A stretch of DNA of 64,000 bases, from assembly GCF_006442545.2 (NCBI RefSeq), contig NZ_CP083952.1, positions 5,929,501-5,993,500 of the forward strand, written 5' to 3'. Of the stretch, positions 7,217-16,737 are shown piece after piece (the first letter of the stretch is position 1; each line of letters opens with the position of its first letter). The stretch comes from Mesorhizobium sp. B2-1-8. GTDB taxonomy: Bacteria > Pseudomonadota > Alphaproteobacteria > Rhizobiales > Rhizobiaceae. Made by a program: the position numbers and the translations under genes. Under the pieces are notes generated by a model. That model was not told where the DNA came from and made no database searches. It saw nothing but the letters and a program-made list of their open reading frames with translations.

Positions 7217-9511
7217 CTATTCCGTTGCGCCAGCTTTTTTTCTGCGACGAATGGTGTGCGATTGCGCGGCGGCCATTTGCAACGCGGGTGTGATGTCCAG
7301 CGGCGCATTCTCTGCCCCATGTGGATTCTGTAGCCCCTGGACCTGGACGGTCGGGAATGGGAGTTCGATGCCCTGCTCCTTGAAGACCTGGCGCAGGCGT
7401 ACATAGAATTTGCGTTTCATAGCGAAGGCGCCTCCCGGTCTGGTCGTGGCCTTGACCCTCAATACGATGCCGTACTCGCCGAACTCCTGTACGCCCTGCA
7501 TCTTGATCGGGTCGAGCACCCAGTGTTTGAAATCGGGATCTTCCGCCAGCTCGAGCCCGATCCGCTTGATCAGCTTGCGAGCGAAATCGATATCGGTGTT
7601 ATAGCCGACGGTGATGTTGAATTTGTCGATAACCCAGTCACGGCTCTGGTTCTGGACGGCCCCGAGTTCACCGAAAGGTATGGTGAACAGCGGACCTCGA
7701 TGGTGGCGCAGCTTCACCGAGCGCAGCGAAAAGCTTTCCACGGTACCCTTGTAATTGCCCGAGGAAATATATTCGCCGACGCGAAACGCATCGTCGAGCA
7801 GAAAAAACACGCCCGAAATGATGTCCTTGACGATGGTTTGTGCCCCAAAGCCCACCGCCACGCCGACGACGCCAGCGCCAGCGATCAGCGGGCCGATCTC
7901 GATACCCATTGAGGCGAGCATCATCAGCACCGCCATCACGATGATCGATGCGAGCAGAATGTTCTGGAGGATCGGCAAGAGCGTGTGCAGCCGCGCCTGC
8001 TGCGGATCGAGGATCGGGACCTCTTCGTCGCTGATCACAGGGTGCGGTGTTTCGATGCCCAGCTTTCGTTCGATCAAGGCTTTGATGATCGACCAGCCGA
8101 AATCGGCTGCGAGGGCAATGACCACGACATTGATCAAGCCGCGCAATATGAAGGTCGTCGTCGTATCGCTGTCCCGCATGGATTGCATATTCAGACCCCA
8201 GACACGCGCGAGAAAGTAAGCCGCCGCCAGGATGAAAATCATTCGGATTCCGCGATCGATGACAGCGATCGTCACCGCCGGGATCGTAGGCCGGCCGAGA
8301 TCTTCCGAACCTGGCCGCAGGACGAAATTAACCCCGCGTTGCGTCGTCACGATTGCCAACGGCAGGAAGAATGCGGCGAAGGTAAACCAGAAGTATCCAT
8401 AAAGGCCGGCGATGCGCTGCAGGAACAGGACGACGAAATAAGCCGTCAGTAGCCATGTCGCTTCCGTGTGAACGCTGTGGCGCGCACCGACTCGCTGCGT
8501 TCTTGGCCGGCGCCAAATGGCCAGCACCAAGAGCAGCAGCAGCACGAAATCGGCGCCCAGCGACAGGACCATCATTCCGTCCTGATCGATGCCGAGACCT
8601 GGCAAGAGGATGAACGCGGCGCCGAAGAAGGCGAAGACGCCAACGATCCGGGGTAGCCAATAGGACCAATGGTCAGCCGCTTCGTTGGTGATTGGCAAGG
8701 CACGAACCTCGACGGCGTTCTCGACGTTCATGAAGGAAGGGACGAGCATGGCCATGACGTACATGCGCACACCCCATGTAACGACCGCCGCCATCAGAAA
8801 TGTCAGTACTATCTCGCGGATAAGCATTGGCCAGTCGAACAGCATGAACGCGCCGGCGCTGCCCAGTGCGAACGAGACGATCAGCGTGCTGGAATAAAGC
8901 ATGCGACCACCAATCTTCTTGACTCGCCCAATGGGCGTATCCTTCGGTTGCGCGATAATCCAAAGGCGAAATGGACGGGTCAACTTATACGTTGCCCAAG
9001 TGAGCGCCAGGCCGGCTGCGATGAACACCGCGATCAGCATGATTATTCCGGCCGATCCCTTGCTGGACATATCCTCCATGGTCTTTGCGCGGACGAGCGC
9101 GAACTGACCGGGCAGCAAGGGCAAAGTTTGTATGATTCTTTCGATATGATGCTTGATCCGATCGAGCGTCGAGGATGCCATCGTATTCATCTGGCCTGGT
9201 GCGGCCACGGCGTCGGACGATGCGTCGGCCGGAGAAGCTCCTGCCTTGGCAGGCGCTCCCGTTGACCCGGCGTCCTGATTTCGCTGTTCGGCCACCCAGG
9301 CCTTCACTGATGGATCGTCGAGAAGCTCGAATAGCTGTTTGACCCTTTCAGGCGGGACGGTCGCCGGCGCCTGCGCCTCTGCCTGACCAGCCAACAAGAG
9401 GGCGATCCCAACAATCAGCGCCCTGGCAACCAGGACAAACATCGCGCCCAGGAGACGTTGTGTCGGGCGTGCCAGATACCTGGCTCCCAATCGTCGAATC
9501 ATGAGTGGCAT
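7217..9511 (-). CDS. Large MscS-family mechanosensitive channel
   Basis: 764 residues from the start at 9511, which follows GGAAGG at about 12 bp; upstream codons to 9616 lack a ribosome-binding site. Parts in order: signal peptide (ending AGQAEAQ), a periplasmic segment of about 130 residues, a run of transmembrane helices (about 165-560), then the conserved MscS core GAGVVGVAVGFGAQTIVKDI (pore-lining TM3) followed by SGVFFLLDDAFRVGEYI and the beta/alpha domains ending in FPTVQVQG. It acts in the inner membrane to release solutes on hypo-osmotic shock, and resembles the extended MscS proteins (YbdG/YnaI/MscM-like) rather than short MscS. It lies at the right edge of the inverted block, with the inversion breakpoint about 170 bp upstream. 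Confidence 0.92.
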   Translation of the reverse strand: MPLMIRRLGARYLARPTQRLLGAMFVLVARALIVGIALLLAGQAEAQAPATVPPERVKQLFELLDDPSVKAWVAEQRNQDAGSTGAPAKAGASPADASSDAVAAPGQMNTMASSTLDRIKHHIERIIQTLPLLPGQFALVRAKTMEDMSSKGSAGIIMLIAVFIAAGLALTWATYKLTRPFRLWIIAQPKDTPIGRVKKIGGRMLYSSTLIVSFALGSAGAFMLFDWPMLIREIVLTFLMAAVVTWGVRMYVMAMLVPSFMNVENAVEVRALPITNEAADHWSYWLPRIVGVFAFFGAAFILLPGLGIDQDGMMVLSLGADFVLLLLLVLAIWRRPRTQRVGARHSVHTEATWLLTAYFVVLFLQRIAGLYGYFWFTFAAFFLPLAIVTTQRGVNFVLRPGSEDLGRPTIPAVTIAVIDRGIRMIFILAAAYFLARVWGLNMQSMRDSDTTTTFILRGLINVVVIALAADFGWSIIKALIERKLGIETPHPVISDEEVPILDPQQARLHTLLPILQNILLASIIVMAVLMMLASMGIEIGPLIAGAGVVGVAVGFGAQTIVKDIISGVFFLLDDAFRVGEYISSGNYKGTVESFSLRSVKLRHHRGPLFTIPFGELGAVQNQSRDWVIDKFNITVGYNTDIDFARKLIKRIGLELAEDPDFKHWVLDPIKMQGVQEFGEYGIVLRVKATTRPGGAFAMKRKFYVRLRQVFKEQGIELPFPTVQVQGLQNPHGAENAPLDITPALQMAAAQSHTIRRRKKAGATE

Positions 9512-9616
9512 CGTGCTGTTAGCCTTCCGGTCAAATCGGCAAGCAACGACATCTATGCCCGCCATTGCTCCTACCTTGAAGAAGCCGATGTTGTGGTGCA
9601 AGACGCCATCGTTCAA

Positions 9617-9685
9617 GCTAGACCATTGCGTAGGGTCTGGTCGTGCAAATCATGGATCAGCAATTCGAAGACGCTGGGCGTCACG
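9617..9685 (+). pseudogene. livF: Possible LivF remnant upstream of the inversion breakpoint
   Basis: The last 24 plus-strand bases before 9686 encode NSKTLGVT; joined to VLLVDQNA from 105-1 they give the usual LivF stretch '..[12 protein letters not shown]..'. Further upstream VQIMDQ appears in a shifted frame, also LivF-like. Similarity ends within about 70 bp. The match is short and is supported mainly by the reciprocal join, so it is an inference. Confidence 0.45.
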
Positions 9686-9980
9686 GCTGGTCGGCGACGA
9701 AGGTGCCGTTGGCAAGGTCCCGGACCAGCACCTCGTTGACCGGCGTGCCGTCGAAGTCGAACTCCTCGATGTCCTTGGCCAGCGGCAGCTTGGCGACGGT
9801 GAGCTGGTATTTGATGGAGCGCGCCTGCTTCTCGGCGATCTCGGCCGACAGCAGATCGCCGACGATCCGCGGCGGCTCATGCTGGCGTTTGATGCCCGTC
9901 GCCATGACCTCGTCATAGGCGCCGCGCATGCCGTAGAGCTTCAACGTGCCCATCAAGTCGAGAACCTGAGTGCGTTCCAT
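9686..9980 (-). pseudogene. istB: IstB 5' half (IS21 helper), cut at its 3' end
   Basis: About 98 codons beginning MERTQVLDLMGTLKLYGMRG and ending GTFVADQ encode the N-terminal DNA-binding half of IstB. Coding similarity stops at 9686, where the next expected residues ([14 protein letters not shown]) are found instead at 107 on the opposite strand. The start overlaps the istA stop (TGATG) and follows AGGAGG, the normal translational coupling of IS21 operons. The few codons beyond 9686 are unrelated sequence. Confidence 0.85.
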
Positions 9981-11486
9981 CAGCTTGCCCTCCTGAGGCT
10001 GTCGTATCGGGCGCAGTCGGCCTGCGGCTCGTGTTGCAGGCGAAGAGCGTCCGGAGTGAGGATGGTGACGGCCGGCGCCGGATCGCGCCGGCGCGCCAAG
10101 ATGTTGAGGATGACGGCGGACGAGCAGACGTTCTGGTCGAGCGCTTCCTGGCAGGCGGCCTCCACGGCATCGATGCCGTCGGTCAACGCCGCGGCCAGGA
10201 TCGACACCATCTGCCGATCGCCATCATGCGCCGCCTTCAATCTCCGCGGCACCCGCTCCATTGCCGGTGGCAGAGCCCAGCCCTGGAAGGGTGCACCCGT
10301 TGCGCAGCGCGCCAGGCTTGCGGGCCAGCACCGGAACATAGTGCCAGGGATCATAAACCGTCTCGTTGCGGCCGAAGCAGCGTGCATGCTCGGCGACGAT
10401 CACGCCGTCCTGGCGGATGACGATGCGGTCGGCATAGGCATGGATCTCAACCGGGCGGCCGACTGCGGTCGAGAGCACGGAGTATTTGTTGTTGTCGAAG
10501 CGCACCGTGCAGGTCTTCGACACCGAGGCCGGCACCGCATGGAACCCGTCGAAGGGGCCGCGATATTCGACCAGCTTGCCGCGCTCTTCCTCGAACACGT
10601 TCCAGATCGTTCGTTCCGGCTGTTCGATGTGACGATGCGCCTTGGCGTAGGCGACGCACTTGTCCTGCAGCCAGGCGTTCAGTTCCTCATAGGTCTTGAA
10701 GCGCAGCCTGGGCTTGAAGAAGCGCTCGCGCACCAACCCGACCTGGTTCTCGACCTGACCCTTCTCCCAGCCCGACGCCAGTGTGCTGGCGACCGGCTGC
10801 ACCAGATAATGGCTGCACATCTGCAGGAGGCGGCGATTGTATTGGCGGTCCTTGCCAACAAAGATCGTTTCCACCGCCGTCTTCATGTTGTCGTAGATGC
10901 CGCGCGTGCAGGCGCCGCCGAAGAAGGCAAACGCCCTGTCATGGGCGTCGAACACCATCTCCTGGGTCTCGCGCGGATAGGCCCTGACGAACATCATGCG
11001 GCTGTGGCAGAGCCGGACATGGGCGACCTTCACGGTCACTGTCACGCCGTTGATCAGGACGATCTCATGGCTCCAGTCGAACTGGTAGGCCTCGCCCGGC
11101 GCGAAGAATAGCGGCACATAGGCGTCCGCCGTCGCCGACCCCTGCGCCTTGGCCCAGCTCTTCGCGTATCGGCGGACGGCGTCATAGCCTTCCTCGTAGC
11201 CGAGGCTGCAGAGCTCTTCGTAAATCCGGATCAGTGTCAGTTGCTCGCGCGCCGCCTTGCCACGGTTGCCATTCAAAAACCCGTCAAGCTGATCCTGCCA
11301 CGGACCGATCTTCGGCTTGGGCTGCCGCTCGCGTTCGTAGGAGAACGATGTCTCATCGGACCTGAGTATCTTGCGGACGGTGTTCCGCGACACATGCAGT
11401 TCGCGGCAAATCCGCTTGAGCGACCATCCCTGCACATGGAAGGCGCGCCGAACCCGGGCAATCGTATCCACCGACTTCATCCCCAC
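9980..11486 (-). pseudogene. istA: IstA transposase, frameshifted near its C-terminus
   Basis: Reading from MGMKSVDTIARVRRAFHVQG gives an IS21 transposase: N-terminal HTH, then the DDE catalytic core with Asp in QFDWSHE, Asp in YDNMKTAV and Glu in GQVENQVG. Near 10295 an extra base (sense T in CGCAACGGGTGCACCC) shifts the frame after KPGALRNG. The expected continuation GAPFQGWALPPAMERV runs in the next frame to the stop at 9980-9982. Repaired, the protein is about 501 residues, normal for IstA. As given, the first frame stops at 10224 with a short aberrant tail. All catalytic residues precede the shift, but the C-terminal region is lost. A sequencing indel is possible. Confidence 0.85.
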
Positions 11487-11533
11487 ACCATCCGCTCGCC
11501 ACGACGAGCGGATGGTCGCAAATCAAAGCATCA

Positions 11534-11596
11534 GGGGGGTCAAAATTGGACGCCGATTCCCCGGCTTATGGGGTCAATTTTGCGCGCCGATTCACA
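11534..11596 (-). repeat. IS21 terminal repeat pair, istA end
   Basis: The inner block GGGGTCAAAATTGGACGCC (about 11536-11554) and the outer block GGGGTCAATTTTGCGCGCC (about 11570-11588, running on to TTCACA at 11596) flank the istA promoter region. The inner block is identical, in the same orientation on the plus strand, to the one near 636; in an intact element the two would be inverted, which is direct evidence that one part has been flipped. Confidence 0.75.
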
Positions 11597-11716
11597 CGCA
11601 ATGCGTTCTCAATGACTTTGACATGCTGCGAGGCATCCCGCGCCGCAGGCTCTCGACTGCTAACCACCTGCGAGTTGCGCGGCAGACTTCGTGGGCGCGC
11701 TCTCCGGCGCTGAGCG

Positions 11717-12022
11717 TCAGCGCGATGAAGACCCGCGGTACTTTCTCAGCCTGGTAACCGCCGAGCGTCCGACGGTGATGATACCGCCGCAGTCAATCCG
11801 CACCGTCAACTTGTCGTCTTTGCGATCGATACGGATGATGTCCCCAACAAGAACGACCTTATCTCCAGCGCGGGTTTTCGGTGGCGGGTCAACCGAATAG
11901 GGTGGGTCATACGATGGAATGTTTACTTTGGCACGTCCGCTAGGCAGCATGGTGGTGACCGTACCCGTCAAGGCGACCTCGTCACCGATCTCAAATTCCC
12001 GGGGCACGCTGTGGTCTAGCAT
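11717..12022 (-). CDS. Small hypothetical protein
   Basis: I do not recognise the family. The start at 12022 is chosen because GGAGGAGG stands 2 bp before the ATG; open frame continues upstream to 12121 without a comparable site. The 101-residue product (MLDHSVPREFEIGDEVALTG...) is rich in Val, Ile, Asp and Lys in alternating patterns suggesting two small beta-barrel (KOW- or SH3-like) units, GDEVALTGTV and GDKVVLVGDI, separated by a proline-rich linker. It has no signal peptide or membrane segment. It ends RKYRGSSSR. It lies alone beside the IS21 terminus. Confidence 0.55.
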   Translation of the reverse strand: MLDHSVPREFEIGDEVALTGTVTTMLPSGRAKVNIPSYDPPYSVDPPPKTRAGDKVVLVGDIIRIDRKDDKLTVRIDCGGIITVGRSAVTRLRKYRGSSSR

Positions 12023-12525
12023 AGCCTCCTCCGGCGCCTTCCCAGATATTAATGCCGACAAACTGACTTGGTTGCGTGAAATCGCAAGTCTCTGCGCCGT
12101 CGCCTCCATCGGTCCGAGCACCGTTTCCTAGTGGGCTTCGGGAAGCCCGGGTGGGCATTTCCAGCGCCGCCGATCAATGAAATATTTGATCGCCGGCGAT
12201 CCAGCGACCCTCTCAGGGCTGGCTATCTTGTTGACGGGGTCGATGAACCGCGGCTCGTGACAATTTCTCTAGGGAAACAAAAGGTGATCAGAGACATTCT
12301 CTCCTGCTCAGACAGGGTGGTTCGCCAACCCATACCCTTCGTATGATCTCGTATGATCTGTCGAACCCGATAACGAGGACGACGATTGAGGTTCGACCCC
12401 GCGAGCCGTTGTCCGAACAAGCGACGTGGAGGATGCGAATTGCAAGGTAATTGGGTGCGAAGGCGAATCGCCGATACCGACATTCGCTGGTGGCAGCGAT
12501 TTTGGTGCATCGCCCCCGATTGCTT
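12023..12525. other. Intergenic region, no gene supported
   Basis: About 500 bp. Apart from the leader of the small hypothetical gene, I see no coding pattern, tRNA-like fold or terminator. A short tandem duplication, TCGTATGATC twice at about 12338-12357, is the only local structure. Confidence 0.5.
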
Positions 12526-13587
12526 TCAGTAGCGGTCGGCCTCGATGACTGCGTTGGCAAATTCTCGCGGAGCTTCCTGCGGCAGATTATGTCCGATGCC
12601 GCCGCTGATGACCCTGTGCGAATATCTGCCGGAGAATTTCTTGGCGTAGGAACTGGCGTCCGGATGTGGCGCGCCATTGGCGTCGCCTTCGAGGGTGATG
12701 GTAGGCACGGCAATGACCGGGGCCTGGGCGAGCCGCTGTTCCAGATCATCGTATTTCGGCTCGCCTTCGGCAAGCCCGAGCCGCCAGCGGTAGTTGTGGA
12801 TCACGATACTGACATGGTCCGGATTGTCGAAGGCCGCGGCGCTGCGCTCAAAGGTGGCATCATCGAAATTCCACTTCGGCGAAGCGAGCTGCCAGATAAG
12901 TTTGGCGAAATCGCGCGTGTATTTCTCGTAGCCAGCACGACCGCGGTCCGTGGCGAAGTAATATTGGTACCACCATTGCAGCTCCGCCTTCGGTGGCAGC
13001 GGCAGGATGCCGACTTGCTGATTGCCAATGAGATAGCCGCTCACCGAGACCATCGCCTTGCAACGTTCAGGCCAGAGCGCGGCGACGACGTTCGCTGTCC
13101 GGGCGCCCCAGTCGCAACCGGCTATCGTGGCCCTTTCGATTCCTAGCGCGTCCATCAGGGCGATCGTATCTGTGGCGAGCGCCGACTGCTGGCCGTTGCG
13201 CATCGTCGCGTCCGAATGGAAGCGCGTCGTGCCGTAGCCGCGCACGTAAGGCACAATCACGCGGTGCCCCTTCGAAGCGAGCATGGGCGCGACGTCGGCG
13301 TAGGTGTGAATATCGTAAGGCCAGCCGTGAAGCAGGACGACGGGCGCGATGTCGGCGGGTCCCAGCTCCGCATATCCGATGCTCAGCGCTCCGGCATTGA
13401 CCTGCCTGAGCGAGCCGAATGATCTGTGCGCCGGCTGCGTTGCAGACGCTGTTGCCTGCTTCGCCCAACCGGCTGCCGTTACCGGCACATTCAAGCCAAA
13501 CTCGGTGGCGGCGAACGTCATTGCCGCGGCACCAACAATGCGGCGGCGACTATGGTCGATTTTCTCGTTAGACTTGCTCTTATCCAT
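12526..13587 (-). CDS. Tat-exported alpha/beta hydrolase, epoxide-hydrolase-like
   Basis: 353 residues from MDKSKSNEKIDHS. The N-terminus carries a twin-arginine signal (SRRRIVGAAAMTFAATEFG) ending near AAGWA, so it should be exported folded to the periplasm. The core shows the oxyanion motif HGWPYD, the nucleophile elbow GCDWGAR with Asp rather than Ser, and a late histidine in SGGIGHNLPQE. An Asp nucleophile is typical of epoxide hydrolases and haloalkane dehalogenases; HGWP..IHTY favours the epoxide-hydrolase branch. The start at 13587 is favoured by AGAGG upstream and by placing the Tat motif near the N-terminus. Substrate is unknown. Confidence 0.85.
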   Translation of the reverse strand: MDKSKSNEKIDHSRRRIVGAAAMTFAATEFGLNVPVTAAGWAKQATASATQPAHRSFGSLRQVNAGALSIGYAELGPADIAPVVLLHGWPYDIHTYADVAPMLASKGHRVIVPYVRGYGTTRFHSDATMRNGQQSALATDTIALMDALGIERATIAGCDWGARTANVVAALWPERCKAMVSVSGYLIGNQQVGILPLPPKAELQWWYQYYFATDRGRAGYEKYTRDFAKLIWQLASPKWNFDDATFERSAAAFDNPDHVSIVIHNYRWRLGLAEGEPKYDDLEQRLAQAPVIAVPTITLEGDANGAPHPDASSYAKKFSGRYSHRVISGGIGHNLPQEAPREFANAVIEADRY

Positions 13588-13665
13588 GATGAAGCCTCTG
13601 TGATTGCTATGACCGACAAGCGGAAACGACAACCCGCCGCATCAGCCGACAAGAAAGCGTCACGC

Positions 13666-13851
13666 CTATTTCGACGGCGTCTTCATCGACGCAAGTATTT
13701 GACCCATGCGATTAGGGGGCAGTGCTAGGAGTTCTGATCGAATGTACGGAAGCGTGAGCGCTTCCTCGGCTTCCATCCTCAGAAATTCGGGGCGTAACCC
13801 ATCGCCGCGCTTGGCAGCGATCAGATGTAGCGTCTGCAGAAACGGTAGCAT
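13666..13851 (-). CDS. Small hypothetical protein with strong RBS
   Basis: 61 residues, MLPFLQTLHLIAAKRGDGLR..., not recognised. It is supported by GAAGGAG placed 8 bp before the ATG and by its position in a same-strand run between the GST gene (ends 13925) and the hydrolase (starts 13587). It might be the truncated tail of a larger protein. No signal or membrane segment is evident. Confidence 0.4.
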   Translation of the reverse strand: MLPFLQTLHLIAAKRGDGLRPEFLRMEAEEALTLPYIRSELLALPPNRMGQILASMKTPSK

Positions 13852-13924
13852 TGAATGGACTCCTTCGTTGTGTCTGGCTCGGGCGTTATCTTGTGTTTGG
13901 TGGATGCAAGGAGATCCAGTTCGC

Positions 13925-14512
13925 GGTTAGACGAGCCCGTCGCGTTCCATCGCGATGCGCACCGCAGGACGGGCCGCCATTCGGGCGCGCAGGGATTCCA
14001 ACGGGCGCAGGGATCGGGACGTGGAAGCGCGCGACCCAAGGCAGCGTTACGAGGAGGTAGAAATCCGCGACACTCGGGTTGTCGCCGAATAGATAATCGG
14101 TCCACAGACCATCGGCGAACAGGTCGAATTGCATCGCATTCGTCGCGCTCGCCTTGGCCTTTTCCGCATCGCTGTCCTGATGCCACATGGGCTTGAAGCT
14201 TCGATGTATTTCGGTTGAAATGTAGGTCAGCGCCTTCAGAACGCGGGTACGGCCCAGCGGCCCTCCGACGCCCAGTTCTGGATATTGCGACGCGATCCAG
14301 TCGAGAACGGCGACATTTTCTGTCAACGTCTCCCCGTTATCCAGCACGAGGGTTGGAACGTACTCCCTGCGCGTGATGCCGGTGAAATCATCCCCAGAGG
14401 CCGTTCTTTTCGTCTTGAGGTTCACCGTTTCGCGCTCGAAGGAAGCACCAGCCTCCAGTAGGGCGATGTGGTAAGAAAGGCTGCGGGCAAGAGGGTTATA
14501 GAAGAGCTTCAC
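13925..14512 (-). pseudogene. Glutathione S-transferase, frameshifted C-terminus
   Basis: A GST starts at 14512 with GTG (AAAGGA upstream): MKLFYNPLARSLSYHIALLE is the thioredoxin-like N-domain and YVPTLVLDNGETLTENVAVL contains the cis-Pro and the glutathione gamma-Glu contact (ENVAV). The all-helical C-domain follows. Near 14003 a CCC where CC is expected shifts the frame; the lost frame continues LESLRARMAARPAVRIAMER and stops at 13925, giving about 195 residues. The uncorrected frame runs to 13886 with an abnormal tail. Compared with Beta-class GSTs (PGACSL..H), the catalytic cysteine position holds arginine (PLARSL..H). So even a repaired protein might use another chemistry. Confidence 0.75.
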
Positions 14513-14966
14513 CGTTTTTTCCTTTCTGGACCCGACTGCGTTCTGTTATTTGGTCTCGGACGGAGACGTCCCCAGCGCCACGCGCTGCTTGTCGCTATCC
14601 TTGCCCGCGGCTTCGAAGAGAAAACCCCTCCAGAAAAATCGCACTTCGATGAAAGCGCGGCCACGACACCGACAGGTAGGCGCGCCTATGCCGAGGTATG
14701 AGCGGGCTGAAACAATTGTCCTGCGACTGCGGTGTGCGCCACGCAGGGGTCCAGCCTCTGTCACGGCGCGTGACGCCTCGATGGTCCGGCCAGTCCTTCG
14801 CTCAGGAGACCATAAACGAAGGTATTGGAAGCACGTGCCCTTGGCACGATGGCTCACATCCCGCCGTGGCCGGCATATTTCGACCCGAGATGGAACCTCG
14901 AGGCGAGGCGGGCACACCGACCTTGCTTGCTCGACGCAGCCTTTCCAATAACAGGGGTCGCTATCA
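14513..14966. other. Intergenic region upstream of the truncated bc1 operon
   Basis: About 450 bp. An open frame starting at 14698 runs through but shows no family; it contains CPWHDGSH near 14839-14862, reminiscent of a Rieske cluster, followed in another frame by FDPRW, but the pattern breaks down at once. No membrane-helix coding sequence for a Rieske anchor is present in any frame near 14967. Confidence 0.4.
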
Positions 14967-15430
14967 TGGCCGACGCTTCCGACTCCGAAACCCGCACCGC
15001 CGAGGCGCTGGCCGCGGTCGAAGTCGACATCTCCTCGTTGACGCCCGGTATGTCGCTCGTCGTCAAGTCGCACGGCAAGCCGGTGGTGGTGCGCAACCGC
15101 ACCGAACAGGAAATGAAGGATGGCCAGGCAGTCAATCTTGGCGATCTCAAAGACCCGATCGCCCGCAACGCCAATCTGACCGCCGACGCGCCGGCGACGG
15201 ACGCCAACCGCACCACGCCGGGCAAAGAAGCTTGGATGGTGATGGTCCAGGTCTGCACCCATTCCAGCTGCATCCCGCTCGGTCAGGAAGGCGATTTCGG
15301 CGGCTGGCTCTGCCCGTGCCACGGTTCGCAATACGACACTGCCGGCCGTATCCGGAAGGGGCCGGCGCCAGAGAATATGGCGGTGCCGGTGTTCAAGTTC
15401 ATTTCCGACACCAAGATCCGTATCGGCTGA
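14967..15430 (+). CDS. petA: Rieske iron-sulfur protein lacking its N-terminal anchor
   Basis: 154 residues. The soluble head of a bc1-type Rieske protein is intact: [18 protein letters not shown] and [20 protein letters not shown] hold the two Cys and two His ligands of the [2Fe-2S] cluster plus the disulfide cysteines. Usual proteins of this family have about 40 more N-terminal residues with a Tat motif (RRDFL) and a transmembrane helix; here the frame starts [20 protein letters not shown], just after the place where the anchor should end, and upstream codons are not hydrophobic. It should stay in the cytoplasm and could not dock normally. Usual CTHLGC is CTHSSC here. It is followed after 14 bp by cytochrome b. 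Confidence 0.85.
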
Positions 15431-15444
15431 GGCAGGGGATTTCC

Positions 15445-16737
15445 ATGAGCGCGGGCCACTCGACCTACAAGCCCAAGACCGGTATCGGACGCTGGTTCGA
15501 CGCCCGCCTGCCGTTGCCACGGCTGGTGCACGGCAGCTTCATCGTCTATCCCGTCCCGCGCAACCTGAACTACGCCTACACCTTCGGCGGCATTCTCACG
15601 ATCATGCTGGTTTCGCAGATCCTCACCGGCGTCGTGCTGGCGATGCATTATGTTCCCGACACGGCGCTGGCGTTCAATTCGGTCGAAAAGATCGTGCGCG
15701 ACGTGAATTCGGGCTGGTTGTTGCGCGCTCTGCATTCGAACGGCGCTTCGTTCTTCTTCATCGCCGTCTACATCCACATCCGCCGCGGACTCTACTACGG
15801 CTCCTACAAGGCCCCGCGTGAGCTTCTGTGGGTACTTGGCTGTACCAACCTTTTGTTGATGATGGCGACGGCCTTCATGGGCTACGTGCTGCCTTGGGGG
15901 CAGATGTCTTTCTGGGGTGCAACCGTCATCACCAACTTTTTCACCGCCATCCCGCTCGTCGGCGACTGGATCCAACAGTTGCAGCTCGGTGGCTTCGCGG
16001 TCGACAATCCGACCCTCAATCGCTTCTTTGCACTCCATTATCTGCTGCCGTTCATGCTCGCCGGCGTGGTGACCTTGCATATCTGGGCGCTTCACGTAGT
16101 CGGCCAGAACAACCCGACCGGCATTGAGGTAAAATCGACGGCCGATGTCGTGGACTTCACGCCTTACGCCACCGTCAAGGACGCATTCGGCATGATCGTG
16201 TTCCTGTTCTTCTTCGCCTACTTCGTCTTCTACCTGCCGAACTACCTTGGTCATCCGGACAATCAGACGGTCTCCAACCCACTGAAGACGCCCGCCCATA
16301 TCGTGCCGGAATGGTACTTCCTGCCGTTCTACGCAATCCTGCGCGCCGTCACCTTCAATGTCGGACCTATCAATTCGAAACTCGGCGGCGTGCTCGCGAT
16401 GTTCGGCTCAATAGCGATGCTATTCGTCGTGCCGTGGCTCGATACCTCGAAGGTCCGCTCGGCGGTCTACCGGCCCTGGTACAAGGTGTTCTTCTGGGTG
16501 TTCGTAGCCAACGCTCTCTTTCTCGGCTGGCTTGGCTCAGGGCCGGCGGAAGGCGCCTACGCAATCATGTCCCAATTGGCCACGCTTTACTATTTTGCGT
16601 TCTTCATCGTCGTCATGCCAGTGCTCGGGCTGGTCGAGACACCGCGTCGGCTGCCGAACTCGATCACCGAAGCGGTTCTCGAAAAAAGCGAGGCCGCAGG
16701 TGATGGCGGGATCGCCGGGCCGGAGACCAAACCTTGA
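15445..16737 (+). CDS. petB: Cytochrome b of the bc1 complex (second-copy type)
   Basis: 430 residues with eight membrane helices. The haem-ligand helices are present ([20 protein letters not shown] and [20 protein letters not shown], each with two His 13 residues apart), as are the Qo-site PEWYFLPFY and the stretch [13 protein letters not shown]. Length and sequence are those of alphaproteobacterial PetB/FbcB. AGGGG precedes the ATG at 15445. No cytochrome c1 gene follows: after the stop there is no haem CXXCH reading frame, and an unrelated minus-strand gene begins at 17376. With an anchorless Rieske protein upstream, this operon cannot encode a complete bc1 complex on its own. Confidence 0.95.
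   Translation: MSAGHSTYKPKTGIGRWFDARLPLPRLVHGSFIVYPVPRNLNYAYTFGGILTIMLVSQILTGVVLAMHYVPDTALAFNSVEKIVRDVNSGWLLRALHSNGASFFFIAVYIHIRRGLYYGSYKAPRELLWVLGCTNLLLMMATAFMGYVLPWGQMSFWGATVITNFFTAIPLVGDWIQQLQLGGFAVDNPTLNRFFALHYLLPFMLAGVVTLHIWALHVVGQNNPTGIEVKSTADVVDFTPYATVKDAFGMIVFLFFFAYFVFYLPNYLGHPDNQTVSNPLKTPAHIVPEWYFLPFYAILRAVTFNVGPINSKLGGVLAMFGSIAMLFVVPWLDTSKVRSAVYRPWYKVFFWVFVANALFLGWLGSGPAEGAYAIMSQLATLYYFAFFIVVMPVLGLVETPRRLPNSITEAVLEKSEAAGDGGIAGPETKP

Larger units (their letters stand above)
9686..11596 (-). mobile_element. IS21-family element, proximal part (istA side)
   Basis: It holds istA, the istB 5' half and the istA-side terminus. The outer end at 11596 is TGTGAATCGGCGCGC when read inward, starting with TG as in IS21. 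The counterpart end lies at 685, about 10.9 kb away and inverted relative to this piece. Confidence 0.78.

Noticed and set aside
9501..11111. 536-codon plus-strand frame across istA/istB
   Set aside because: It is antisense to recognisable istA/istB sequence, is Arg/Ala/Gly-rich and has no family; typical shadow frame in GC-rich DNA.
685..11604. Target-site duplication for the split IS21 element
   Set aside because: The bases outside 685 and 11596 do not show a convincing 4-8 bp repeat in either orientation.
14698..14966. CPWHDGSH near 14839-14862 as a second Rieske domain
   Set aside because: No companion CxH motif or domain context; similarity vanishes within a few residues unless frames are switched.
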